In this document: positions 35,594 to 43,592 of the stretch, in pieces | Position numbering within the stretch: the first letter of the stretch is position 1 | Layout: each line of letters opens with the position of its first letter | NCBI GenBank assembly: GCA_019096065.1 | Contig: JAGUCH010000008.1 | Coordinates: forward strand, 253,001-317,000 | DNA length: 64,000 bases | Direction: 5' to 3' | DNA from: Paracyclopina nana | Taxonomy: Eukaryota > Arthropoda > Copepoda > Cyclopoida > Cyclopettidae | Made by a program: the position numbers and the translations under genes | The notes under the pieces: model-generated | Databases searched by the model: none | What the model was told of the DNA's origin: nothing | The model's input: the letters and a program-made list of their open reading frames with translations, nothing else

Positions 35594-35960
35594 TGGCAAA
35601 AGTATCGCTGTATTTGGTAGCTTGGCCTTAATGGCCCAAGGCTTAATGGCCTTCATTGAATCCTTTAAGCCTTGGATGCAAAGGATTCCACCAAAATCCT
35701 CTCTTCTGCAGACAAATGGCTCACAATTCCAGATCAAAGAACTGAAAAACAACTTTTTTCAAGGTTTTTTAAATATTTCAAAGTTGCCGAAATTCCGTTG
35801 AGGTTAGGCGATTTACGCATTTAAAAGAGCTTAATTCTGCCTAAAATTCAAAAAAGATTCATTTTAGAGCACAAAATGGTGAAAAATTTGCAAAAATAAT
35901 TTAGATTTAAAAAAATATTTTTTGGTTTTTTTTCTGGTCGGGCGGAGCGAGTTTTGTTTT

Positions 35961-35995
35961 GGTCACGTGCTCATCTTCGTCAGCTGACGTCAGCA
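35961..35995 (+). promoter_or_regulatory. CACGTG / TGACGTCA cluster upstream of the 1036-aa zinc-finger gene
   Basis: An E-box CACGTG (35964-35969) lies within 25 bp of CAGCTGACGTCA (35981-35992), which overlaps another E-box with a full palindromic CRE (TGACGTCA). They sit about 60-90 bp before the ATG at 36053. No TATA box is evident. A promoter role is inferred from position. Confidence 0.45.
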
Positions 35996-36052
35996 GTCAG
36001 AGAAATGTAAACAATAACAAACATCATCATCATTCACTTCATTAAAGAGAAA

Positions 36053-39000
36053 ATGGCTGACAGCAGCAAATTCAGGCCTTTTGCCTGTGACACTTGTGAC
36101 AAGGCCTTTGTGTCACACTCTCAGCTGACGTCACACATTGATGGAGTGCATAGGAAAAAACGGCCTTTCAAGTGTGACACATGTGACAAAACATTTAGAT
36201 CTGCTCAGCAGTTGAAAGAGCACAAAAGTGTAATACATGACAAGCTGAAACCGCACAAGTGTGACAGGTGTCACAAGCAGTTTGGCTACGCTTCGCAGTT
36301 TTGCAGCCACAAAAAAGTATGCCATTTCAGCCTTGCTGGAAAAAAGGCTCGTAAAGCTGTCAAACGAGCCCAAAAGCACAAATGTGACAGGTGTGACAAG
36401 ATCGTCAGCTCAAGCTCAATGTTGAAGGACCACCAAGCAGTTGCTCACGACAAGGTGAAACTGCACCAATGCAAAAAATGCCTCAAAAGATTTGGGTACA
36501 AATCACAATTGTGTCGACATGTACAGATTTGTAACGACGACATCACAAGTGATGCTCGTCTACTTGGTGAAGATCCCGAAACCGGTGATGGCAACAAATG
36601 TGATCGTTGTGACAAAACGTTCAAATCAAAGCAATGGTTAAAAGACCACATAAAGTTTGTTCACGACAAGTTGAGGATGTACGAATGCGACAAATGCCAC
36701 AAAAAGTTTGGCTACCAATCCAACTTGAGTCATCATAGAAGAACTGTTTGTCAAGTATCAACATCATCATCAACTGAGCTGGAGACCAGAGCTGAAAAAA
36801 GCTTCGAATGTGACAAGTGCAACAAGAGGTTTCGTTCAAGTCAGTCATTGAAGGACCACCAAGCAGTTGCTCACGACAAGGTGAAACTGCACCAATGCAT
36901 AAAATGCCTCAAAAGATTTGGGTACAAATCACAATTGTGTCAACATGCACGAATTTGTAACCATGACATCACAAGTGATGCTCCTCTGCTCGATGAAGAT
37001 CTCAAAACCAGAAATGGCAACAAATGTGATCGTTGTGACAAAACTTTCAAATCAAAGCAATCGTTAAAAGACCACATAACGTTTGTTCACAACAAGTTGA
37101 GGATGTACCAATGCGAACTATGTCTCAAAAAGTTTGGCTACCAATCCAACTTGAGTCTTCACAGAAGAACTGTTTGTAAAGTGTCGACATCATCATCAAC
37201 TGAGCTGGAGACCAGAACTGAAAATAACTTCAAATGTGATGATTGCGGCAAGATGTTTGGTTCAAGCCAAACATTGAAGGACCACCAAGCAGTTGCTCAT
37301 GATGAGGTGATACATTACCAATGCGACAAATGCCAACAAAGATTTCAGTACTCATCACAACTAAGTGGGCACAAACCTTATTGTCATGTAAGTGTTTCAA
37401 TTGGTGAGCCTTTGCCTGAACTACCACCAACCAAAAGTGACATTTGTGACAAAACGTTCACGTCAAAGGTGAATTTCAGAGATCACATTGCAGTGATGCA
37501 TGACAAAGTGAAACGTCACCAATGCAATCGATGTCATAAGCGGTTTGGATATCGTTCATGTCTTAACGTGCACAAAAGAAGTTGCTCTTATGACGACATG
37601 AGTTCTAAAACAAAAAACAAATGTGATCGCTGTGAGAAAACATTTCTATCATGCAAAATGTTGGAGGACCACAAAGCAGTTGTCCATGACAAGGTGAAGC
37701 AGTACCAATGTGACAATTGCCACAAAAGATTTGGGTACTGTCAACACTTTTACAGACATTTGCGAAGTTGTGATCATGAAAACACAAGTGCTGATGCGAG
37801 CCGTAAGTGTGACATCTGTGACAGGACTTTCTCTTCAAAGGTAATCCTAAGAGATCACATTGCAGTAGCGCATGACAAAGTGAAGCGTCACCAATGTAGT
37901 CGTTGCCTAATGAGGTTTGGATACAGCACAGGCTTAGATCAACACAAAAGGTTTTGCACTGGTGCTGACACAAGTCTGGATGTGAAGAACAAATGTGACC
38001 GCTGTGGCAAGTCATTCAGATCAAGTTTAATGCTGGAGGACCACAAAGCAGTTGTCCATGACAAGGTGAAACGGTACCAATGCGACAAATGCCCAAGGCG
38101 ATTTGGGTACAAATCGCTTATGTATCTACACATTCGAAATTGTAAGCACGAAGCGACAAGTGATGATGGCAATGAGACGAAACTGTCACACCCAATCGAG
38201 GCAATTAATGGTAGGTTTGAGTGTGTTCTTTGCGACAAGTCCTACACATCAAAACAGATGTTGAAAGCGCACAAATCAGTTGTGCATGAGTACATCAAAC
38301 ATTTCAAATGCGAAGGATGTCACCAAAGGTTTGGCTTTCGATCCATGTACATGTGTCACAAGCGAGTTTGCCAGAAATTCCTTAAAGCCAATCGTAAATT
38401 CTTGCTTGGAGACTGCAAGTGTGACAAGTGCGATAAGCTGTTCAGTTCAAGACAAAGTTTGGAGGACCACCAAGCAGTAATTCATGACAAGGTGAAGTTG
38501 CACCAATGCGACAAATGCCTCAAAAGATTTGGGCACAGATCACAATTGAGTCGACACAAACCTAATTGTTCTGGATCGGTTTCAAGTGTCAATTTAGAGC
38601 ATCCTATTGCCAATTCGGACAACGTCAATACTCAAGACTCGTTCGTGTCATTGGATGAAGCCATCATCGAATATCCAGAAGACATTGTCGAAGCTGTCAT
38701 TGAGGATCCGGATAACGATGATTATCAGTGTGACAGCTGTCACAGAGCCTTTGCAAGCAGCATCAGCTTGAAACTGCACATTTTGACAGTGCACAAGCTC
38801 AAATGTCACACTTGTCACAAGACTTTCTTGGGTCAAGACCAACTGAATCAGCATGTCGACAAGGATCACAGGGATTGGAGAGATGTTGATGAAGCTTGCA
38901 GATTGATGGCTGAAATTGCAGGGCTCACAAGTGGTGACACCCAGCCTCAGTGCTGTGATAAAAGTGACATCAAGTGTGGTGAGTGTGACCAGCAATTTGA

Positions 39001-39163
39001 CGACACTGAATTCTTGCAGATCCATGCTTGCATTTCGCACAAGTCATCAGTGATGCTAGAAAGACTGCCATTTCTATCTGTCAAAGTTGTCCAATCTTGG
39101 TCCATCAGTTATGCTCTGATCCATGAAGAATTTTTAAAACATGAATCTACAAAAGTGTGCTAA
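36053..39163 (+). CDS. Poly-zinc-finger protein, about 28 fingers in alternating C2H2/C2HC pairs
   Basis: An intronless 1036-residue protein, beginning at an ATG in good context (GAAAATGG). The sequence is almost all zinc fingers. Type A fingers read CDRCDKTFxSxxxLxDHxxxxH and are followed, after a seven-residue linker (HDKVKxHQC replacing HTGEKPYxC), by type B fingers reading CxxCxKRFGYxSxLxxHxxxC. In most type B fingers the last ligand is Cys, making them C2HC. Pairs are separated by roughly 20 variable residues. One type A finger (TKSDICDKTF, about residue 460) has lost its first Cys. The last three fingers (residues about 890-1000) are less regular and follow an acidic stretch. Nucleic-acid binding in the nucleus is the usual role of the family, but the target is unknown. 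It begins a cluster of four zinc-finger genes. Confidence 0.9.
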   Translation: MADSSKFRPFACDTCDKAFVSHSQLTSHIDGVHRKKRPFKCDTCDKTFRSAQQLKEHKSVIHDKLKPHKCDRCHKQFGYASQFCSHKKVCHFSLAGKKARKAVKRAQKHKCDRCDKIVSSSSMLKDHQAVAHDKVKLHQCKKCLKRFGYKSQLCRHVQICNDDITSDARLLGEDPETGDGNKCDRCDKTFKSKQWLKDHIKFVHDKLRMYECDKCHKKFGYQSNLSHHRRTVCQVSTSSSTELETRAEKSFECDKCNKRFRSSQSLKDHQAVAHDKVKLHQCIKCLKRFGYKSQLCQHARICNHDITSDAPLLDEDLKTRNGNKCDRCDKTFKSKQSLKDHITFVHNKLRMYQCELCLKKFGYQSNLSLHRRTVCKVSTSSSTELETRTENNFKCDDCGKMFGSSQTLKDHQAVAHDEVIHYQCDKCQQRFQYSSQLSGHKPYCHVSVSIGEPLPELPPTKSDICDKTFTSKVNFRDHIAVMHDKVKRHQCNRCHKRFGYRSCLNVHKRSCSYDDMSSKTKNKCDRCEKTFLSCKMLEDHKAVVHDKVKQYQCDNCHKRFGYCQHFYRHLRSCDHENTSADASRKCDICDRTFSSKVILRDHIAVAHDKVKRHQCSRCLMRFGYSTGLDQHKRFCTGADTSLDVKNKCDRCGKSFRSSLMLEDHKAVVHDKVKRYQCDKCPRRFGYKSLMYLHIRNCKHEATSDDGNETKLSHPIEAINGRFECVLCDKSYTSKQMLKAHKSVVHEYIKHFKCEGCHQRFGFRSMYMCHKRVCQKFLKANRKFLLGDCKCDKCDKLFSSRQSLEDHQAVIHDKVKLHQCDKCLKRFGHRSQLSRHKPNCSGSVSSVNLEHPIANSDNVNTQDSFVSLDEAIIEYPEDIVEAVIEDPDNDDYQCDSCHRAFASSISLKLHILTVHKLKCHTCHKTFLGQDQLNQHVDKDHRDWRDVDEACRLMAEIAGLTSGDTQPQCCDKSDIKCGECDQQFDDTEFLQIHACISHKSSVMLERLPFLSVKVVQSWSISYALIHEEFLKHESTKVC

Positions 39164-39178
39164 AAATAGATGTAAGTG

Positions 39179-39604
39179 AATAAAGTTTCCATTTTGAGAA
39201 TCCAGATTGCCATTTTAAAATGCCTAGGAATAGTCTCCTTTTTCTCAATATTGAGGTTTCATTTATCGAACATACCGAATGCTTCAATTTCAATATACCC
39301 TTGTAACTCCCTTGTTTTTGGCATTTTATCCAAGTACCCCTTCAATGACCCCCCTTGAATTTTCAATTGCCATCTTTTTTTATTTCATAAGCAACCCTCT
39401 AAAATGGCCAGGTAATCAGCTGTTGAAGAGACATTGGTACCATTCATCTAACATACGCTATGAACATTAATATAAAATGAGGAAGAGACAATACTGCAAA
39501 TGCAAATTTTATTCCTTGCTTTGCCCTCCTTTTTTCATTTCATTGGAGGCAATGTGATAAAATGGTGACACAATAAATTTATCTTTTCCAAAGTTATTGA
39601 ATTC
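39179..39604. terminator. Convergent 3' ends between two zinc-finger genes
   Basis: AATAAA at 39179-39184 lies 16 bp after the stop of the forward gene. TTTATT at 39508-39513 (AATAAA on the minus strand) lies about 90 bp after the stop of the reverse gene at 39605. The 400 bp between the two stops hold no other feature that I can see. Confidence 0.7.
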
Positions 39605-40159
39605 CTATGTGTCTTCTTCATCATGGTACAGCAATTTGTGCACCTGCATTCCATCAATGCTGGCACATTTGGTGTCACACCTGTCACACTGGAAGCTAGG
39701 CTTGCTAGTCTTGATTTTGTCACTGCTGTCACTTGTGTCACAAGCCAGAGGATCTGTTTCCTCTGCCCCATTGTCAGTGGATGAGCTGCTGCCACTGGCA
39801 GCATTGTTGGTGTCACTGAGAATGTAAATCATGGGATTTCTCGTGGCATTGTGACACTTGTGATTTGTGTTGTATGGCAATCTTTTGTAGCACATTGAAG
39901 CTCGCTTATGCTTGAGCAAGTTGGAACAGCCAGTGAAGGTGGAGTGACAGATGTCACATTTGAAGGTTTTCAGCATTTTGTGGCCAGACCGTTTGTGACA
40001 GGCCAGCTTCTTCTCTGTGGTGAAAGTCCTGTCACACATGTCACAGGGAATCTGCTTTCTGTCCAACATGTGATCATTGACCACGTGGTTTTTCATCACA
40101 ATCTCATCTCTGAAGAGAGTGTCACAATGGTCACACTTGAAGGTGAAAATTTTGGGCAT
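39605..40159 (-). CDS. Small C2H2 zinc-finger protein (184 aa)
   Basis: Single exon, 184 residues. There are three fingers near the N terminus (FKCDHCDTLF..HVVNDH, IPCDMCDRTF..HKRSGH, FKCDICHSTF..HKRASMC, the last ending in Cys), then a Ser/Asn/acidic linker of about 70 residues, then one finger at the C terminus (FQCDRCDTKC..HKLLYH). A likely nuclear DNA-binding protein. The minus-strand sequence just upstream of the ATG contains GCAGCTTTTCTCAG, which could be the acceptor of a 5' UTR intron or a trans-splice site. It uses the same CDxCDxxF finger style as its neighbours, suggesting local duplication. Confidence 0.8.
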   Translation of the reverse strand: MPKIFTFKCDHCDTLFRDEIVMKNHVVNDHMLDRKQIPCDMCDRTFTTEKKLACHKRSGHKMLKTFKCDICHSTFTGCSNLLKHKRASMCYKRLPYNTNHKCHNATRNPMIYILSDTNNAASGSSSSTDNGAEETDPLACDTSDSSDKIKTSKPSFQCDRCDTKCASIDGMQVHKLLYHDEEDT

Positions 40160-40378
40160 CTTCTGGTGGATTCAATTTTTCATGCTGAGAAAAGCTGCCA
40201 AGGTGAAAAGTGTTACCAGAAAACATTGGAGCAAGTTTGAACAAATAAATGGGTTTTTTGGCGTTTTTGAGAATGATTTGGCCAATTTATGACATACAAT
40301 TGGCAATATCAGGAAAAGGCCCATAATTCAAACTGCTTACAAAATGCCAAAGACAAAAAAAGATACTTTGAATGGAAA

Positions 40379-40780
40379 AAGACGCTTTTTATTGAGCAAA
40401 TTCAGATTTTATTGAATATTCCTTCGAATAAATTTGGCTTTTCGAGGTTTCTTTGTGATTGATACTTTTTGCGTGGCCAAAGCTGAACCAACTTCTACTT
40501 TGTCACTTGAGTTGGACTTGAGTTGGCCTCAATTTTGATCTTGAGCTTAAACTTTTTAAAATCACTTTAAGAAATTTGTATTTGTTATTGGACCATTTCA
40601 GATTTGATTGAAAACTCCTTCGAATAAATTTGGATTTACGAGGTTTCCTTGTGACTGATACTCTTTCCGTGGCCAAAGCTGAACCAACTTCCACTTTGTC
40701 ACTTTTGTTGGCCTCAATTTTGATCTTGAGCTTAAAAAGTTGTTAAACGTAACCACTTTCCCAAGTCACAAACACAAATT
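40379..40780 (-). pseudogene. Two decayed tandem copies of the 3' end of the neighbouring zinc-finger gene
   Basis: Segments 40379-40548 and 40549-40780 are each closely similar to 40930-41160, the 3' end of the 408-aa zinc-finger gene. Shared text on the plus strand includes CGAGGTTTCCTTGTGATTGA, GTGGCCAAAGCTGAACCAA and GTTGGCCTCAATTTTGATCT. They correspond to the protein tail ATQKVSITRKPRK and contain no zinc fingers or start. The segment 40781-40929 between them and the live gene shows no clear feature. Confidence 0.8.
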
Positions 40781-40965
40781 GGCACCTTCTTTAAATACAT
40801 CTTTCTTTGCGTCGATTTGAGAAGTGTTAAAGAAATAATCGCCCACAATGGAACTAAACCAAAAAAACACTTTAATTAACTTAAACTTTTTATAGCCAAT
40901 ATTTTTCTTTTCTTATCAAACGAAAAGACAAACTTTTTAAAATCACTTTTGGAAATTTGTGTTTT

Positions 40966-42192
40966 TTATTGGACCATTTCAGATTTGATTGAAAACTCCT
41001 TGGATGAAATGTTGGCCTTTCGAGGTTTCCTTGTGATTGATACTTTTTGTGTGGCCAAAGCTGAACCAATTTCCACTTTGACACTTTTGTTGGCCTCAAT
41101 TTTGATCTTGATCTCATGGAGTTGTGAAACGTCACCACTTTTCCTAGTCACAAACACAGACTGGCACTGTTTCTTAACGTCACTACTCTTTGGCAGTGTC
41201 ACATCCGGATTAAGAGGCTTTTTTGGCGGCTTAGGCTCGTGTTTGTTTCTTTGGTGTCGATACAAGGTGTTCTTGTACGAAAAGCCCATGTGACACTGAT
41301 CACACTTGTACGGTTTCTCAGCGCTGTGCACGGCCAGTTTGTGCTCTTCCAAGTCAGCATTTTTGGCAAACTTTTTGTCACACGCGTCACACTCGAACTG
41401 TTTCAGATTCTTGTGAATGGCACTCAAATGCTTCTTCATGTTCAACCGTACCATGAACCGCTTGTGACAGATGTGACACTCGTACGGTTTCTTCTTCTTG
41501 CCATGCTCCTCAATCATGTGCTGGTCATACAGCCGCGGCTGTTCAAAAACCATGTCACAACTGTCACATTTCTTAAAGTGCACATTGGCCTGGTGGTTCC
41601 TCAAGTAATTGGGGTGAGCAAAGGACTTTTCGCAGTGGTCACACTCGTACAGCTTCAACCGTTCGTGTATCACTTGTTTGTGTGACTGTAAGGCTGACGC
41701 GTCACTGAACTTCTTGTCACACTTGTCACAACCCACCGAGTTGCTGTCATGCACTTCAGTGATGTGATTTTTCAGCTGCAACCGATACCCAAAGGCCTTG
41801 TCACACATGTCACACTTGAAGGCTTTGCGCTTGTTGTGTGACACATCTTTGTGACTTTGCAGCAATTTGACGAGTCCGAACTTTTTGTCACACATGTCAC
41901 ACTGGTAGATTTTGTCATGCAGTGACAGCACATGTCTTTTGAGGCTGGACTCGGTGGCGAAAAATCTGTTGTCACAATAGTCACAGCCAAAATGTTTGAT
42001 CTTGTTATGCACAGCATCGATGTGAGAGGTGAGGCCGTTGATCCAGCCGAACCTGGCGTCACAAATGTCACACGCGTAAGGTTTGACCTTGTCATGCACA
42101 ATTGTGACGTGACGCTCTAAGCTGTACTTGGTCTCGCAAATTCTGTCACACCTGTCACACGGAAATGACTTTTTCGCCTTCGTTTTCGACAT
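40966..42192 (-). CDS. C2H2 zinc-finger protein, 11 fingers (408 aa)
   Basis: Single exon, 408 residues, start ATG at 42192. Eleven C2H2 fingers occupy residues about 10-330, most as CDxCDKxF..L..H..H with linkers like HDKVKPY, HNKIKHF and HSAEKPY. They end in a finger with a basic tail (HQRNKHEPKPPKKP). The last 75 residues are finger-free, with KIKIEANKSVKVEI near 375, reminiscent of sumoylation-type KxE motifs. Its stop codon lies within CAATAAAA, so the poly(A) signal overlaps the end of the coding sequence. Only 142 bp separate its start from the stop of the next reverse gene. A nuclear nucleic-acid-binding role is inferred from the fingers. Confidence 0.88.
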   Translation of the reverse strand: MSKTKAKKSFPCDRCDRICETKYSLERHVTIVHDKVKPYACDICDARFGWINGLTSHIDAVHNKIKHFGCDYCDNRFFATESSLKRHVLSLHDKIYQCDMCDKKFGLVKLLQSHKDVSHNKRKAFKCDMCDKAFGYRLQLKNHITEVHDSNSVGCDKCDKKFSDASALQSHKQVIHERLKLYECDHCEKSFAHPNYLRNHQANVHFKKCDSCDMVFEQPRLYDQHMIEEHGKKKKPYECHICHKRFMVRLNMKKHLSAIHKNLKQFECDACDKKFAKNADLEEHKLAVHSAEKPYKCDQCHMGFSYKNTLYRHQRNKHEPKPPKKPLNPDVTLPKSSDVKKQCQSVFVTRKSGDVSQLHEIKIKIEANKSVKVEIGSALATQKVSITRKPRKANISSKEFSIKSEMVQ

Positions 42193-42334
42193 TCTGCCTT
42201 TGAAAATTGACCTCCAACGAATTTGTTGTTGTTTTCCACGTGCTACTGAGTGCGTAGCGCGAAAACGGCCAAATAATGGCTAAAAAAGCCAAAATGAGAA
42301 GAAACAGTTTCTGACAGGTCTGGTAACGCTTTTT

Positions 42335-42985
42335 CTATAATAGAGGATCAGCCTCTTCTATTTTGATGTCTTCAATGTCGATTTCAGTGTGGAATTCCGA
42401 CTCAATTTTGACTGACACGAAATTGCCGATTTTTGGCACTTTTTGAATGTTTTTGACATTTTTTTTGTTTTGATTTTTGTTGTGTATTAGTAGATGCCTT
42501 TTCAGTGTGCTCGATTGGCCAAAGGTCTTGTCACAAATGTCACATTTGAAGGCCTTGTCATGCACCACTTTGACATGTTTTGTCAGCACGTGATTGATGG
42601 AGAACCTCTTGTCACACCTGTCACATTTGTAGGGTTTGTCATCGGCATGCACCCTGAGTTTGTGCCTTTTTACCTCAGGTTGTGACACAAAGTTTCTGTC
42701 ACAACTGTCACACTCGAACGATTTGAGCTGCTCATGCTGTGACACTTTGTGACAATCGAGGCCCTTCTTCCTGCCAAAAGACCTGTGACAAGTGTCACAT
42801 TTGTAAGGTTTGATGGCGGCGTGCACAACGGTTTTGTGCCTGGTTAAGTCACCCAAAAGTCCAAACTTTTTGTCACAATTGTCACACGGGAAAGGTCTGC
42901 TTTCCTCATGCACAGTTGTGACATGCCTTTCTAATTTGTCTCTTTTGCCGAAAACTCTGAAGCAAATGTCACACTTGAATGTCAT
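42335..42985 (-). CDS. C2H2 zinc-finger protein, 6 fingers
   Basis: Six regular fingers (FKCDICFRVF..HVTTVH through FKCDICDKTF..HLLIH) start right after the ATG at 42985, giving about 216 residues. An in-frame ATG at 43042 would add 19 residues without a motif, and I prefer the later start because the other cluster members also begin close to finger 1. The C-terminal tail (VKIESEFHTEIDIEDIKIEE) is acidic with two KxE sites, similar to the tail of the 408-aa neighbour. A paralogue of that gene is likely. No canonical AATAAA is seen in the 142-bp gap after its stop. Confidence 0.82.
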   Translation of the reverse strand: MTFKCDICFRVFGKRDKLERHVTTVHEESRPFPCDNCDKKFGLLGDLTRHKTVVHAAIKPYKCDTCHRSFGRKKGLDCHKVSQHEQLKSFECDSCDRNFVSQPEVKRHKLRVHADDKPYKCDRCDKRFSINHVLTKHVKVVHDKAFKCDICDKTFGQSSTLKRHLLIHNKNQNKKNVKNIQKVPKIGNFVSVKIESEFHTEIDIEDIKIEEADPLL

Positions 42986-43396
42986 GTTTATTTTGAAATT
43001 CTTCAAACTGGTTACGGCGCAGCGCAATCTGTTTGTAAACAAACAGCGGAACTTATTCTAGCTCAACTCACGCAACCTCTCATCCTCTTTAGATGTCCCA
43101 GCCATGTCATCACAGCCTTGAATAATTTGAGCTGGCGCTTAGTATTAGAATTATTGCCATTATTTTAGTGACTTAAGTAAGTGTAAAGGCTAGAAAGGTG
43201 GACTTTTGTGGCAAAGCAAGGTCTTTAGAATGCGTGCACAATTAAAGTTGTATGCACTGTGGGCCATTTTCAGCCCTCAAACCTCCCCCAAAAAATAGCA
43301 GGAGCACACAAGAGGTAAGCACAGAAAAAAATTCTGGAAAAGTTCATTAGTTACTTTACAAACTCTCTAAACAGTTGACTAATTAATGTAAAAGTG

Positions 43397-43462
43397 GCGC
43401 AACTATTGCAGCCCTCGGCTTTCACATGAGCAAGTCTTGGGTTCGAGTCCCGTTTGCGCGCG
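43397..43462 (+). other. tRNA-like relic (TTC-loop, B-box present)
   Basis: GGGTTCGAGTCCCG at 43439-43452 is a good T-arm/B-box, and CTTTCAC about 18 bases before it looks like a TTC (Glu) anticodon loop. GCGCAA at the left pairs with TTGCGC at the right as a six-base acceptor stem. The D-arm space is about nine bases too short, so a functional tRNA is unlikely. A tRNA-derived element or pseudogene fits better. Confidence 0.35.
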
Positions 43463-43592
43463 CTGTTTACATTGAAGCACACCTCAATCCGGGCGCTCAC
43501 CTCGCTCCGCGCAACTCATTTTTTTTCAAAGAACCTGGGTTTTCCACATTGACTTTTGGCCAAACCAGAATGTCCAGTTTTGGCAGAGCAAA

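Noticed and set aside
36131..38238. Several reverse open frames across the 1036-aa zinc-finger gene
   Set aside because: They are antisense shadows of the repeated TGTGACAARTGTGACA codons, and their composition mirrors the real frame.
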